A DNA stretch of 64,000 bases from Parasulfuritortus sp049322515 (GTDB lineage Bacteria > Pseudomonadota > Gammaproteobacteria > Burkholderiales > Thiobacillaceae): the NCBI GenBank assembly GCA_049322515.1, contig JBMOQW010000012.1, forward strand, positions 186,001 through 250,000, written 5' to 3'. A program made the translations under genes and the position numbers. Below, one piece after another: positions 1 through 11,443 of the stretch. The notes under the pieces are model-generated. The model made no database searches. It was not told the DNA's origin and saw only the letters and a program-made list of their open reading frames with translations. Each line of letters opens with the position of its first letter. Positions within the stretch are counted from its first letter, which is position 1.

Positions 1-1040
1 GACACCACGCCGAGGTAGGCCTGCCGACTGTCGAGCTCGGCCTGGCGCATGGCATTTTCGAGATCGAACAGGGCGCGTTCCTTGTTGGCCACGGCCTGTC
101 GGACGAGCGAATCGGTGGCCCCGCCCTGGAACAGGTTCCAGCCAAGCTCCAGGCCGATCGTCGCGCTCTGGCTGTCGACCCCGGCCACCCCGCCCACGCT
201 GCCATTCCGGGTGTCGCTGTAGCTGGCGGCGAGATCCAGGGTCGGCAGGTAACCGCTGCGCTGCTTGTCGATCTCGCGCCGGGCGATTTCCGCCTGGGCC
301 TGCTGGATCGCGACCGCCAGGCTACCCTCGCGGGCCTGCTTGCCCCAGGCAGCCATGTCGGCCGGCTCGGGCAGGCTGATGCGGGCCGACTCGGACAAGC
401 GCGCCAGAGCCGGAGCCTCGGTCATGATCAAGCGTTCCAGGGCCCGACGCGCCACTTCCAGGGTGTTCCGGGCAGCAATCAGTTCGGCCTCGGTGGCGTC
501 ATAGCGGGCCTGGGCTTCGTGGGTATCGACGATGGTCGCGGCCCCCACTTCGAAGCTCTTCTTGGCCAGGGCCAGCTGTTCGCCGATGGCGGCCTTCTGG
601 GCTTCGGCGGTGGCCACGTTGTCCTGCGCCAGGAGCACGTCGAAGTACGCCTTGGCGACCCGCAGGATCAGGTCCTGTTCGGCAGCCTTCCACTGGGCCT
701 CGACCGCCTGGGCTTGCAGCTTGGCCTGGTCGTACTGGGTCAGGTTCTGCTTGCGGAACAAGGGCTGGGTCAGCGCCAGGGTGGCGCCGCGCGACGAGTA
801 GTCCCGGGAACCCGCATCGGTATCGCTGTTGATGTGGCGCAGGTTGGCGGACAGATTGAGACTCGGCAGCAAGCCTGCCCGGCCCTGCGGCAAGACCTCC
901 AGGCCGGCCTGATAGGCAGCCTGCGCAGACGCATACTGGGCGTCCTGCTTGCGGGCCATCTGGTAGATCTCGGACAGGTTGGCGGCGCCGGCCTCCCAGG
1001 CGGCGGCCAACAGGGCGATGGAAAGCAGCGTCTTGCGCAT
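1..1040 (-). CDS. tolC: TolC-family outer membrane efflux protein, 3' end beyond window
   Basis: This is an outer membrane channel for type I secretion or tripartite efflux. The frame stays open from the start near 1040 to base 1, so only the N-terminal ~346 residues are seen. It begins with a signal peptide (MRKTLLSIALLAAAW...), followed by two-helix repeats typical of the family: an early 'IYQMARKQDAQY' segment, 'LTQPLFRKQNLTQYDQAK' about 100 residues in, and a later 'ELGWNLFQGGATDSLVRQA' that resembles the second half-repeat. An in-frame ATG at 1049 overlaps the stop of the upstream rhodanese gene (TGAGATG) and could be the true start. Gene order pcm, rhodanese, tolC is common in betaproteobacteria (family knowledge). 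The family call is firm; the transported substrate is unknown. Confidence 0.9.
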   Translation of the reverse strand, partial: MRKTLLSIALLAAAWEAGAANLSEIYQMARKQDAQYASAQAAYQAGLEVLPQGRAGLLPSLNLSANLRHINSDTDAGSRDYSSRGATLALTQPLFRKQNLTQYDQAKLQAQAVEAQWKAAEQDLILRVAKAYFDVLLAQDNVATAEAQKAAIGEQLALAKKSFEVGAATIVDTHEAQARYDATEAELIAARNTLEVARRALERLIMTEAPALARLSESARISLPEPADMAAWGKQAREGSLAVAIQQAQAEIARREIDKQRSGYLPTLDLAASYSDTRNGSVGGVAGVDSQSATIGLELGWNLFQGGATDSLVRQAVANKERALFDLENAMRQAELDSRQAYLGVV

Positions 1041-1050
1041 GGTGGGCATC

Positions 1051-1374
1051 TCAGTAGGTCGGCATGGACGGATCGACATCCCTGGCCCAGGCATCGACGC
1101 CGCCGGTCAGGTTGATGACGCGAGAAAAACCATTATGTTCCAGGAAACGCGCGGCATGATAGCTGCGCACACCGTGATGGCAGATGACCACGATGTCCTG
1201 GTCGGGGTTCAGTGTCGCGAGCCGCGCCGGCAAGGTTTGCAGCGGCGCCAGTTCGGCGCCCTCGATCCGGCACAGGCCGAACTCCCAGGCTTCCCGCACG
1301 TCGAGCAGGTACGGCGGCTCGCGGGCCGGATCATCCAGCCATGCCTTCAAATCGGCTGGCCGCAGCTGCTTCAT
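1051..1374 (-). CDS. Single-domain rhodanese-like sulfurtransferase
   Basis: This 107-residue protein is a single rhodanese domain. It contains the usual 'LLDVREAWEFG' segment near residue 23 and an active-site loop 'CHHGVRS' with the catalytic Cys near residue 65, the residue that carries a persulfide in this family. There is no signal peptide, so it should be cytoplasmic. It sits 3 bp after pcm and directly before tolC, so the three genes are probably one transcript. The physiological sulfur donor and acceptor cannot be read from the sequence; thiosulfate or protein persulfide are the usual candidates. Confidence 0.88.
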   Translation of the reverse strand: MKQLRPADLKAWLDDPAREPPYLLDVREAWEFGLCRIEGAELAPLQTLPARLATLNPDQDIVVICHHGVRSYHAARFLEHNGFSRVINLTGGVDAWARDVDPSMPTY

Positions 1375-1377
1375 GGA

Positions 1378-2031
1378 TCAGAACTCGAAACGTTCCGGCT
1401 GCGCGGCGTTCACCAGCAGCGGCACGCGGGTCTCGAACAGTCCGGCGTGGGCGCAGGCTCCCGGGCCGACGCAAGTGACCAGGGTCGCGGTCATGATGCG
1501 ACCCTCGCCGACCACGGCGAACAGGCGCCCGCCCTTGTTCAGGCGGCTCAGGTAGGCCTCCGGCAGCAGCGGCGTGGCACCGGTGAGCACGATGACGTCG
1601 AACTGGCCGTCCTCGGTCCAGTCACGGGCGCCGTCGCCCTGCTTGACCAGGACATTCTCGAGGCCATGAGCCTTGAGCTTGCGTTCCGCCTCCGTCTTGA
1701 GCTCAGGCACGATCTCCAGGCTCAGGACATGGCTGGCCATGTTCGCCAGGAGCGCGGTGAAATAGCCACTGCCGGTGCCGACCTCCAGCACCCGGTCAGT
1801 GCGCTTCAAGCCCAGCGCCTGCAACACGCGGGCTTCCAGCTTGGGTTCCCACATGAATTCGCCGTGGCCGAGCGGAATGGCCATGTCGACGAAGGCCAGC
1901 GAGCGGTACACCGGGGGCACGAAATCCTCCCGTTTGACCCGATGCAGCAGGTCGAGCACCACGGGATCGAGCACCTCCCAGGGACGGATTTGCTGTTCGA
2001 TCATGTTGAAGCGGGCCTGTTCGATATCCAT
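1378..2031 (-). CDS. pcm: Protein-L-isoaspartate O-methyltransferase
   Basis: This cytosolic repair enzyme uses S-adenosylmethionine to methylate L-isoaspartyl residues in damaged proteins. The 217-residue length is normal for the family. The SAM-binding motif I reads 'VLEVGTGSGYFTALLA' around residue 77, and 'VLTGATPLLPEAYLSRLNKGG' follows in the C-terminal half. The ATG at 2031 is preceded by AGGAACCGCC, a usable ribosome binding site. It is the first gene of the pcm-rhodanese-tolC set. In many relatives pcm is called next to tolC, which supports the assignment. Confidence 0.93.
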   Translation of the reverse strand: MDIEQARFNMIEQQIRPWEVLDPVVLDLLHRVKREDFVPPVYRSLAFVDMAIPLGHGEFMWEPKLEARVLQALGLKRTDRVLEVGTGSGYFTALLANMASHVLSLEIVPELKTEAERKLKAHGLENVLVKQGDGARDWTEDGQFDVIVLTGATPLLPEAYLSRLNKGGRLFAVVGEGRIMTATLVTCVGPGACAHAGLFETRVPLLVNAAQPERFEF

Positions 2032-2189
2032 GGCGGTTCCTGTGCGGGGCGTTGAGCGGATCCGCGCATTCTACAGCCGGCCTTGGCCAACCTCCACCCG
2101 ACCCGCCACCCTCCCCGAGACCGGGCGGCGTTTATGGAGCCATCAGATTCATTGGTCCACGGATGGCGTGCGAATGAATCAGTGGCTCC

Positions 2190-2942
2190 TTAGCTACCGC
2201 GCACGGCAAGTTGCGCGGCGATGTCGGTGAACCCCCGCAAATGTCGCACCCGTTCGACGCTGTCTTCATGCGCGGCCGCCAGCCCACCGCCCTGGCCTGC
2301 TTGCTGTTCGAGATAGGCGAGTGCGCCCGCCTCGAGGCTACAGCCGCTTGCCTGCGCGGCCAGCAGAACGCCCACCCAGTCGGCCTCCCGCTCCTGTTGC
2401 TGCCATAGGGGCGACATCTTCAGGGCCAGGCCAAAATCGCCTTCGATCAGGGACAGGGCCCGTTTGCCGCTGGTGGTCCAGCCCGGTGCCAGGCCGGACA
2501 GCACGGCGGCGGCACGCGCGTCCTCGTCAAAATGCCGCTGGGCGAGATGCACCAGCTCGTGACCGACCAGGAAGTTCAGCTGGCAGGCCGGCAAACGCAG
2601 GGCCTCGCGAGAAACCACCACGGCATTGGGAGGAAAACTGTAGGCTGGGCCCCATTGTTCGTCCGGGGACAGCAGAAAATGCACCTCATCGAGCCCGGCC
2701 AGGGCCTGCATCCTGAGCCAGACGGGCGCCGGTTCGAGCGCCTCGCAGCCTGGACACGGGGCATATTGCCAGCGGTAGGCCACGGTCGCGGCGATGTCCG
2801 GGAACCAGGCTTGTCGCACCGGCGGGCTCGGGTACAAGGCCAAGCCACCGACATAGGCCACGAAGGCCAGCAGCAACAGTGCATGCGGAAAGAGACCGCC
2901 CGACCGGCCGTCGGGACAAGGGAACAGGACCGAGCCATTCAT
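2190..2942 (-). CDS. M48-like membrane-associated zinc metallopeptidase
   Basis: This protein of about 250 residues carries a zinc-protease HELVH motif at residues 128-132, and a downstream 'QEREADWVG' segment that would supply the third Glu ligand in M48-type enzymes. A hydrophobic stretch at residues 19-37 is a probable membrane anchor. Cys63 and Cys66 form a CxxC pair in the presumed periplasmic part. The start at 2942 is chosen because it follows GGGAGGCGAAC; longer in-frame extensions reach into the thiC leader. It is divergent from thiC. The substrate is unknown. It is short compared with HtpX or BepA, so I give only the family-level call. Confidence 0.7.
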   Translation of the reverse strand: MNGSVLFPCPDGRSGGLFPHALLLLAFVAYVGGLALYPSPPVRQAWFPDIAATVAYRWQYAPCPGCEALEPAPVWLRMQALAGLDEVHFLLSPDEQWGPAYSFPPNAVVVSREALRLPACQLNFLVGHELVHLAQRHFDEDARAAAVLSGLAPGWTTSGKRALSLIEGDFGLALKMSPLWQQQEREADWVGVLLAAQASGCSLEAGALAYLEQQAGQGGGLAAAHEDSVERVRHLRGFTDIAAQLAVRGS

Positions 2943-3077
2943 GTTCGCCTCCCTTCGTGGTGACGATTCGATTATCCCCCCGGGCGCGGGACATGCAACT
3001 GTCATATTTCCCGCGCCAACAACGCGCCGGCGCGCTTGGGGAATCGCTGCCTGGGTGTATGATTCGTGCACATGAAA

Positions 3078-3200
3078 TCGCTAGGGGTCTCCATTCACTG
3101 GAGTGAGAAACACCCTTGGAACCTGATCCGGGTCATGCCGGCGTAGGGAAGCGAGGCCACAGCGCCACCTTCCCTGCCTTGATTGAGTGGAAGGAACACC
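3078..3200 (+). promoter_or_regulatory. TPP (THI-box) riboswitch and expression platform for thiC
   Basis: The conserved thiamine pyrophosphate aptamer is plain: 'ctaggggt', 'gtgagaaacacccttggaa', 'cctgatccgggtcatgc', then 'cggcgtagggaagcg'. P1 can close between CGCT at 3079-3082 and AGCG at 3150-3153. Downstream, CCTTCC at 3168-3173 can pair either with the aptamer 3' strand (AGGGAAG, 3145-3151) or with the thiC ribosome binding site (GGAAGG, 3189-3194). That predicts control of translation start, with TPP closing P1 and freeing CCTTCC to mask the ribosome site. The aptamer call is secure; the switch model is inference from base pairing. Confidence 0.93.
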
Positions 3201-5117
<1,917 letters not shown>

Positions 5118-5213
5118 CGCGGCCCCTTGGCGTGCGGCCTGCGCGCCGCCGCATGGGCTATACCCTCCTGTCGACAGGGTGGAAATTATCGGCCACCGGC
5201 ATTAAGTTGCGGC

Positions 5214-6722
5214 ATGTCCACCCTGCCTGCCGGCGCGCCACCGATGCCCACTTTCCCATTCGACAACACCTACGCCCGCGACTTGCCCGGCTTCTACGAA
5301 GCCTGCCGGCCGGCGGTCGTGTGCGCGCCGGTGCTGTTGTTCTTGAACCGCAGTCTGGCGGATGAATTGCGGCTGGAACTGGTGGATACGGACGAAGCCG
5401 CCCTGGCCGCCTGGTTCTCCGGCAACGTCCTGCCCGAGGGCGCCGAACCGATCGCCCAAGCCTACGCCGGGCACCAGTTCGGCCAATTCAATCCGCAGCT
5501 GGGCGATGGCCGGGCACTGCTGATCGGCGAGGTGGTCGACCGCCACGGGGTGCGCCGAGACATCGCGCTCAAGGGCTCCGGCCGCACGCCCTTCTCCCGG
5601 CGCGGCGATGGCAAGGCGGCGGTGGGGCCGATGCTGCGCGAGGTCCTGATCGGCGAAGCCATGCACGCGCTCGGCATTCCGACCACGCGGGCACTGGCGG
5701 TGGTGGCGACCGGCGAGTCGGTGTACCGCGAACGCACCCTGCCGGGCGCCATCCTGACCCGGGTCGCGGCCAGCCATCTGCGGGTCGGCACCTTCCAGTA
5801 TTTCGCGGCGCATGGCACGCCGGCGATGCTGCGCCAATTGGCCGACTATGCCATCGCCCGGCATTTCCCTGAGCTGGTCGGGGCCGAAGATCGTTACCTG
5901 GGCTTCCTGGGGGCCGTGGCCGAACGCCAGGCGGCGCTGATCGCCCGCTGGATGCACGTCGGATTCATCCACGGCGTGATGAATACCGACAACATGGCCC
6001 TTTCCGGCGAGACCATCGACTTCGGCCCCTGTGCCTTCATGGAGACCTACGATCCGGGCGCGGTGTTCAGCTCCATCGACGAGATGGGCCGCTACGCCTA
6101 CCAGGCCCAGCCGCGCATCGCGCGCTGGAACCTGGCCCGGCTGGCGGAAACCCTGTTGCCGCTGATCGACGCCGACGAAGGCCGGGCCATCGCACGCGCC
6201 ACCGAGGTCATCGACGCCTTTGTCGGCCGCTACCAGCACCATTGGCTGGCCGGCCTGCGCGCCAAGCTCGGCTTGACCGACACCGGGCGCACCGCCGAGG
6301 ACACCGCGCTGGGCGAAGCCTGGCTCGACCTGCTGCATGCCCAGCAGGTCGATTTCACCCTGGCCTGGCACCATCTCGCCGACGCCGCGGTCGGCGACCT
6401 GACGCCGTTGCGGGCGCTGTTCGCCGGCCCGCCGGCCCTGGAAGGCTGGCTGGCGCGCTGGCACGCCCGCCTGGCCAGTGAAATAGCCGACCCGGCCACG
6501 CGCATTGCGGCGATGCGCCGGGCCAATCCCTGGCTGATCCCGCGCAATCATCAGGTGGAAGCCGCCCTGGCCGCAGCTTCGGATGCCGGCGACCTGGGGC
6601 CCTTCGAACAGTTGCTGAATGCCTTGCGTCGGCCGTTCGAGACCGATCCGGCCCTGGCCCGCTTCGCCGAACCGGCCCCTGGCGCCTTCATGGCGGAGTT
6701 CCGCACCTTCTGCGGCACTTGA
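5214..6722 (+). CDS. selO: SelO/YdiU-family protein AMPylase (pseudokinase fold)
   Basis: SelO transfers AMP from ATP to protein hydroxyl side chains, and in E. coli is linked to oxidative stress (family knowledge). The roughly 500-residue length fits. Seen in the sequence: 'YAGHQFGQFNPQLGDGRA', 'LKGSGRTPFSRRGDGKAAVG', 'GFIHGVMNTDNMALSG' and 'IDFGPCAFME', the signature blocks of the YdiU family with the catalytic Asp residues. Starts at 5214 or 5244 are both possible and neither has a strong ribosome site. A 12-bp palindrome CCTGTCGACAGG lies just upstream near 5168-5179. It stands alone between thiC and the SNF2 helicase. Confidence 0.93.
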   Translation: MSTLPAGAPPMPTFPFDNTYARDLPGFYEACRPAVVCAPVLLFLNRSLADELRLELVDTDEAALAAWFSGNVLPEGAEPIAQAYAGHQFGQFNPQLGDGRALLIGEVVDRHGVRRDIALKGSGRTPFSRRGDGKAAVGPMLREVLIGEAMHALGIPTTRALAVVATGESVYRERTLPGAILTRVAASHLRVGTFQYFAAHGTPAMLRQLADYAIARHFPELVGAEDRYLGFLGAVAERQAALIARWMHVGFIHGVMNTDNMALSGETIDFGPCAFMETYDPGAVFSSIDEMGRYAYQAQPRIARWNLARLAETLLPLIDADEGRAIARATEVIDAFVGRYQHHWLAGLRAKLGLTDTGRTAEDTALGEAWLDLLHAQQVDFTLAWHHLADAAVGDLTPLRALFAGPPALEGWLARWHARLASEIADPATRIAAMRRANPWLIPRNHQVEAALAAASDAGDLGPFEQLLNALRRPFETDPALARFAEPAPGAFMAEFRTFCGT

Positions 6723-6810
6723 CCGAAGTATTGGCGAGCGTGCCCGGGGCCCCGGATGGGATTTGATACCATGCCGGCCCCAGCCTCTCCTTCTTTGCGT
6801 TCGTCACCCC

Positions 6811-9800
6811 ATGCCCTTGCCCAAGGATCTCCCGCACTTCGAAGAAGCCGACCTGCGCCGCTGGTTCAATGCCCGCGACCTGGCCCGCTCCGACGCCTAT
6901 CTGAACGCGGTGCGCCTGCTGCAGATCCATGACGGCACGGTGGTGGCCACGGTGCAGGGCACGGCACGGCATCCCTACGCGGTGCACCTGCTGCTCAAGC
7001 AGACCGCGTCCGGCCAGCTCATGCTGAACGCCCAATGCACCTGTCCGGTAGGTACCTTCTGCAAGCACACGGCGGCCGTGCTACGCGTGCTGGCCGGCGC
7101 CGAGCCGGTCAAGAAGCAGGCCGCCGTCAATCCCGAGGTGCTGCGCTGGCTGGATACCTTGCGTACCCGCCTGGGCCATGAGGACGCCAGCAAGCGCGCC
7201 CCCAAGCCCAGCCCGGATGCCCTGTTCTATCACCTCGAGCGGCAGTGGGACGGCGGCTGGTCGGTGCTGTTCTCCAAGGGCCGCTTCAACTCGGCCGGCA
7301 AGCCCAGCGCCCTGAAGGACTGGAACAATGTCGAGCGGGCGCTCCTGCAGACGCCGGCCTTCGTGCGCGAGGCCGACCTGCCGATCCTGCGCCAGCTCTG
7401 GGCGAGCCGGATCGGCGGCCACTTCCGCGAATATCCGCTACGTGGCGAACTTGGCGAGGATGTCCTCAAGCGCCTGCTGGCCTGCGGCCGCCTGATCGCC
7501 TTAGCCACCCCGCACGAAGCTTTCACCGAGGGCGAGTCCCTGGACGGCGAACTGGCCTGGGCACGCACTTCAAGCGGCCATATCGAGCCGCGCATCGGCG
7601 TGCCCGGTCGCCAGATCGAGGTCATCGCCCTGGACAGCCTCTGGTACCTGGACCGGCAGCGTCCGGTGATCGGCCCCTTGCGCCTGCCCTACCCGACCCC
7701 TCTGGTGCGCGAGCTGCTCGGCATCCCGCCGCTCACCGAAGCCGACCTCACCGCAGTGGCTGACACCCTGACCGAACTCGCGCCCGAACTACCCCCCCCG
7801 GCCGCCGCCGAGCTGCGCGTCATCGACTGCGCGCCACGCCCGGTGCTCAGCCTCGACACCTTGAGCGTGTACGGTGTCCGGCGCTATCGCGACTATCCCA
7901 ACCAGACCCACCTGTTCGACTATGCCCGCCTGGCGTTCGACTACGAAGGCATCGAGATGTCCGCCGCAAGCACCGGCGAGTACGCGGTCGACGACGCCGG
8001 CGACCCGGTCCGGGTCAAGCGCCGGCCCGAGGTCGAGGCCGCCTACCGCGAGGCGCTCGCCACGCTCGGCCTGATCCCGGCCACCTCGAACCACCTGTTC
8101 AGCTTCAACCCGCTGCCCGAAGGCCCGCTCTACGGGCTGGCCAGCGAGGCCCACTGGCCGGCGTTCATGGCCGGTGCGGTCCCGGAGCTGAAGCATTCGG
8201 GCTGGCTGATCCGGGTGGCGCCCGATTTCCGCCACCACGTGCTGGAGGTCGAGGCCTGGGACGCCGAGATCGAGGAATCCCCGAATGGCTGGTTCAACCT
8301 CGACATGGGCATCGTGGTCGAGGGCAAGCGCCTGCCCCTGGCGCCGCTCCTGCATGCCCTGTTCCAGCGCGACGACCGCTGGCTGGATGCCGGCAAGCTG
8401 GCCCGCCTCGCCGACGACACGCCGATCGACCTGCACACCCCCGAGGGCCTCCGGGTGCGGGTGCCCGCGGAGCGCCTGAAGCCGATCGCGCGCACCTTGA
8501 TCGACCTGTTCGACGGCCCGCCTACCGACACGCTGAAGCTCGGCAAGCTGGACGCCCCGCGCCTGGCCGAACTGAGCGACCAGCGCCGCTGGCAGTTTCG
8601 CGGCGCCCAGGCGGTGCGCCACCTGGCCGAGCGGCTCAAGGGCCTGGCCGGCGTGCAGCCGGTCGACCCGCCCAAAGGCTTCGCGCTCGACCTGCGGCCC
8701 TATCAACGGGAAGGCCTGGCCTGGCTGCAATACCTGCGCGCGCACGACCTGGCCGGCATCCTGGCCGACGACATGGGCCTGGGCAAGACCGCCCAGACCC
8801 TCGCCCACCTGCTCCTGGAAAAGGAGGCCGGCCGGCTCGACAAGCCGGCCCTGGTGGTGCTGCCCACCTCGCTGATCTTCAACTGGAAGCGTGAGGCGGA
8901 GCGCTTCGCGCCGTCCCTGAACGTGCTCTCGCTGCATGGCAAGGAACGCACCGAGCGGTTCGCGGACATCCCCGCCAGCGATGTCTGCCTGACCACCTAC
9001 CCGCTGCTCTGGCGCGATGCCGAGGCCCTGGCCCAGCACGAATACCACCTGCTCATCCTGGACGAGGCGCAGACCGTGAAGAACGCCGCCAGCCGGGCCG
9101 CGCAAACCGTACGCACGCTCAAGGCCCGGCATCGCCTGTGCCTGACCGGCACGCCGCTGGAGAACCACCTGGGTGAGCTGTGGGCGCAATTCGATTTCCT
9201 GCTGCCCGGCTTCCTGGCCGACGCCAAGTCGTTCACCAAGACCTGGCGCACGCCGATCGAAAAGCACGGCGACCGCCTGCGCCGCGACCTGCTCGCCGCC
9301 CGGGTCAAGCCCTTCATCCTGCGCCGGCGCAAGGAAGACGTGGCCAAGGAACTGCCGCCCAAGACCATCGTGGTGCGTGCCGTGGAGCTGGAAGGCGGCC
9401 AGCGCGACCTCTATGAAACGGTGCGCAGCGCCATGGACCTGCGGGTCCGCGAGGAGATCGCCAGCAAGGGCTTCAACCGCAGCCAGATCGTCATCCTCGA
9501 TGCCCTGCTCAAGCTGCGCCAGGTCTGCTGCGACCCGCGCCTGCTCAAGCTGGATGTCGCCCGCAAGGTCAAGGAACGGGCCAAGCTGGACATGCTCATG
9601 GACATGCTCCCGGAACTGGTCGACGAAGGCCGCAAGGTGCTGGTGTTCTCGCAGTTCACCTCGATGCTGGCGCTGATCGCCGAAGCCCTGGAGCGCGAGA
9701 AAATCGGCCACGTCCAGCTTACCGGCGACACCCAGGATCGCGAGTCGGTGATCCGCGCCTTCCAGGAGGGCCCGGTCCCGGTATTCCTGATCTCCCTCAA

Positions 9801-10125
9801 GGCCGGCGGCGTCGGACTCAACCTGACCGCCGCCGACACCGTGATCCACTACGACCCCTGGTGGAACCCGGCGGTCGAGAACCAGGCCACCGACCGCGCC
9901 CACCGCCTCGGCCAGACCAGGAACGTATTCGTCTACAAGCTGGTAGTGGCCGGCAGCATCGAGGAAAAGATCCTCGCCTTGCAGGATAAAAAGGCCGAAC
10001 TGGCCGCCGGCGTGCTGTCCGAAGACGCCGGTGCCCTGGCCAAGTTCGGCGAGGCCGACATCCAGGCCCTGCTGGCGCCGCTACCCGAGGGAACGGACCG
10101 CCGTTCCTCCCGTCCTACCGCGTAA
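6811..10125 (+). CDS. SWIM zinc-finger SNF2-family ATPase/helicase
   Basis: The protein of 1104 residues starts with a SWIM zinc finger (CTCPVGTFCKH, residues 76-86, CxCx5CxH), then a long middle region with no clear domain. A two-lobed SNF2 motor follows: Walker A 'DDMGLGKTAQTL' near residue 655, the DEAH-like 'LILDEAQT' and 'LTGTPLENHLGELW' in lobe 1; 'GGVGLNLTAADTVIHYDPWW' and 'QATDRAHRLGQ' in lobe 2. Such proteins translocate on double-stranded DNA and remodel bound proteins. The bacterial role (transcription recycling or repair) is not established. The start at 6811 is the first Met fitting the SWIM region; upstream frame extends into selO. Confidence 0.9.
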   Translation: MPLPKDLPHFEEADLRRWFNARDLARSDAYLNAVRLLQIHDGTVVATVQGTARHPYAVHLLLKQTASGQLMLNAQCTCPVGTFCKHTAAVLRVLAGAEPVKKQAAVNPEVLRWLDTLRTRLGHEDASKRAPKPSPDALFYHLERQWDGGWSVLFSKGRFNSAGKPSALKDWNNVERALLQTPAFVREADLPILRQLWASRIGGHFREYPLRGELGEDVLKRLLACGRLIALATPHEAFTEGESLDGELAWARTSSGHIEPRIGVPGRQIEVIALDSLWYLDRQRPVIGPLRLPYPTPLVRELLGIPPLTEADLTAVADTLTELAPELPPPAAAELRVIDCAPRPVLSLDTLSVYGVRRYRDYPNQTHLFDYARLAFDYEGIEMSAASTGEYAVDDAGDPVRVKRRPEVEAAYREALATLGLIPATSNHLFSFNPLPEGPLYGLASEAHWPAFMAGAVPELKHSGWLIRVAPDFRHHVLEVEAWDAEIEESPNGWFNLDMGIVVEGKRLPLAPLLHALFQRDDRWLDAGKLARLADDTPIDLHTPEGLRVRVPAERLKPIARTLIDLFDGPPTDTLKLGKLDAPRLAELSDQRRWQFRGAQAVRHLAERLKGLAGVQPVDPPKGFALDLRPYQREGLAWLQYLRAHDLAGILADDMGLGKTAQTLAHLLLEKEAGRLDKPALVVLPTSLIFNWKREAERFAPSLNVLSLHGKERTERFADIPASDVCLTTYPLLWRDAEALAQHEYHLLILDEAQTVKNAASRAAQTVRTLKARHRLCLTGTPLENHLGELWAQFDFLLPGFLADAKSFTKTWRTPIEKHGDRLRRDLLAARVKPFILRRRKEDVAKELPPKTIVVRAVELEGGQRDLYETVRSAMDLRVREEIASKGFNRSQIVILDALLKLRQVCCDPRLLKLDVARKVKERAKLDMLMDMLPELVDEGRKVLVFSQFTSMLALIAEALEREKIGHVQLTGDTQDRESVIRAFQEGPVPVFLISLKAGGVGLNLTAADTVIHYDPWWNPAVENQATDRAHRLGQTRNVFVYKLVVAGSIEEKILALQDKKAELAAGVLSEDAGALAKFGEADIQALLAPLPEGTDRRSSRPTA

Positions 10126-10146
10126 CTTTCCCCAGGATCACGCACG

Positions 10147-11436
10147 ATGCCGCTCCCGAAACGCTGGCCCCTGTATCTCGTGTCCGCGCTGGTCGCGGCC
10201 CTCGCGCTCGGGTTCTGGCAACCCTGGCGTCACGCCGCTGACGTGCCGGAATACCGGCTTGGCCAGATCGAGCGCGGCCCGCTGTCGGCTTCGGTCTCGG
10301 CCAGCGGCACGCTGAATGCCTCGGTCACCGTCCAGGTGGGATCGCAGGTCTCCGGACAGATTCTTGAACTCCTGGCCGATTTCAACTCGGAAGTACGGGC
10401 CGGCCAGGTCATCGCCCGGCTCGACCCGGCCAGTTTCCAGACCCGGGTCGCCCAGGCCGAAGCCGACCTGCTGGCTGCCGAGGGCAACGTCGAGGTGGCG
10501 CGCGGCAACCTGGCGGCCCGCCAGGCCGAGGCGAAACGCGCCGAGGTCACCCTGGAAGAGGCGCGCCGCAATCTCGAACGCAAGCGCGGCCTGGTGGCGC
10601 AGCAGTTCATTTCGCCAGCCGAGCTGGACACCGCCCAGGCGGCCTTCGATGGCGCCCGCGAGGCCCTGGCCATGGCCCGCGCCAGTGCCGAGGTCAGCGT
10701 CGCGCAAGTCAAGAGCAGCCTGGCCCAGGTCGCGCAAAAGCAGGCCGCGCTGCGCCAGGCTCAGGTCGACCTCTCGCACACGGTGATCCGGTCCCCGGTC
10801 TCGGGCACCGTGATCAGCCGCAACGTCGACGTCGGCCAGACCGTGGCCGCTTCGCTGCAGGCACCGGTGCTGTTCAGCATTGCCCAGGACCTGTCGCGCA
10901 TGGAGGTCAACATTGCGGTCGACGAAGCCGACGTCGGCCGGGTGCGGGTCGGCCAGCCGGTGCGCTTCACGGTCGACGCCTTCCCCGGCGAGCGCTTTTC
11001 CGGCCAGGTGACCCAGATCCGCAAGGCCCCGGTCACCGCCAGCAACGTGGTCACCTACAGTGTCATGGCCGCAGTGGCCAATCCGGACATGAAGCTCCTG
11101 CCCGGCATGACCGCCAACGCCCGCCTGCTCACCGAGGAACGCGAAAATGTGCTCAAGGTCGCCAACGAGGCCTTGCGTTTCCGGCCCAGCCAGGCTGATG
11201 GCAAGCCGGTAAAAAGCGAGATCCGCGCCCGCGAATCGGGCCCCGGCGTCCCGGGCCGGGTCTGGCGGCTGGAGGACGGCGAGCCCGAGCCGGTCAGCGT
11301 CCGCCTCGGCGTCAGCGATGGCAAGATGACCGAACTGCTGCAAGGCGGGCTCAAGGAAGGCGACCGCGTGATCCTCGGCAATGCGACTGCCGGCAACGGC
11401 GGGACCTCGGCGCGCGCCCCCGGCATGCACCGCTGA
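10147..11436 (+). CDS. MacA-like periplasmic adaptor (membrane fusion protein)
   Basis: This 429-residue HlyD/MacA-type adaptor has an N-terminal membrane anchor at about residues 11-24, a lipoyl-like half motif 'VQVGSQVSGQI', and a long Ala/Glu-rich coiled-coil hairpin (residues ~95-205). The returning lipoyl half contains 'IRSPVSGTVISRNVDVGQTV', followed by beta-barrel and membrane-proximal domains. It would link the ABC permease encoded downstream to an outer membrane channel. Three genes follow head to tail with 7 bp and overlapping junctions, so they form one operon. A TolC-family channel gene lies about 9 kb away at the window edge and could complete the pump. Confidence 0.92.
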   Translation: MPLPKRWPLYLVSALVAALALGFWQPWRHAADVPEYRLGQIERGPLSASVSASGTLNASVTVQVGSQVSGQILELLADFNSEVRAGQVIARLDPASFQTRVAQAEADLLAAEGNVEVARGNLAARQAEAKRAEVTLEEARRNLERKRGLVAQQFISPAELDTAQAAFDGAREALAMARASAEVSVAQVKSSLAQVAQKQAALRQAQVDLSHTVIRSPVSGTVISRNVDVGQTVAASLQAPVLFSIAQDLSRMEVNIAVDEADVGRVRVGQPVRFTVDAFPGERFSGQVTQIRKAPVTASNVVTYSVMAAVANPDMKLLPGMTANARLLTEERENVLKVANEALRFRPSQADGKPVKSEIRARESGPGVPGRVWRLEDGEPEPVSVRLGVSDGKMTELLQGGLKEGDRVILGNATAGNGGTSARAPGMHR

Positions 11437-11443
11437 GGCCGGC

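Noticed and set aside
7789..9903. 704-codon open frame antisense to the SNF2 gene
   Set aside because: It has Gln/Gly/Val-rich shadow composition and lies entirely within the helicase gene; no family features.
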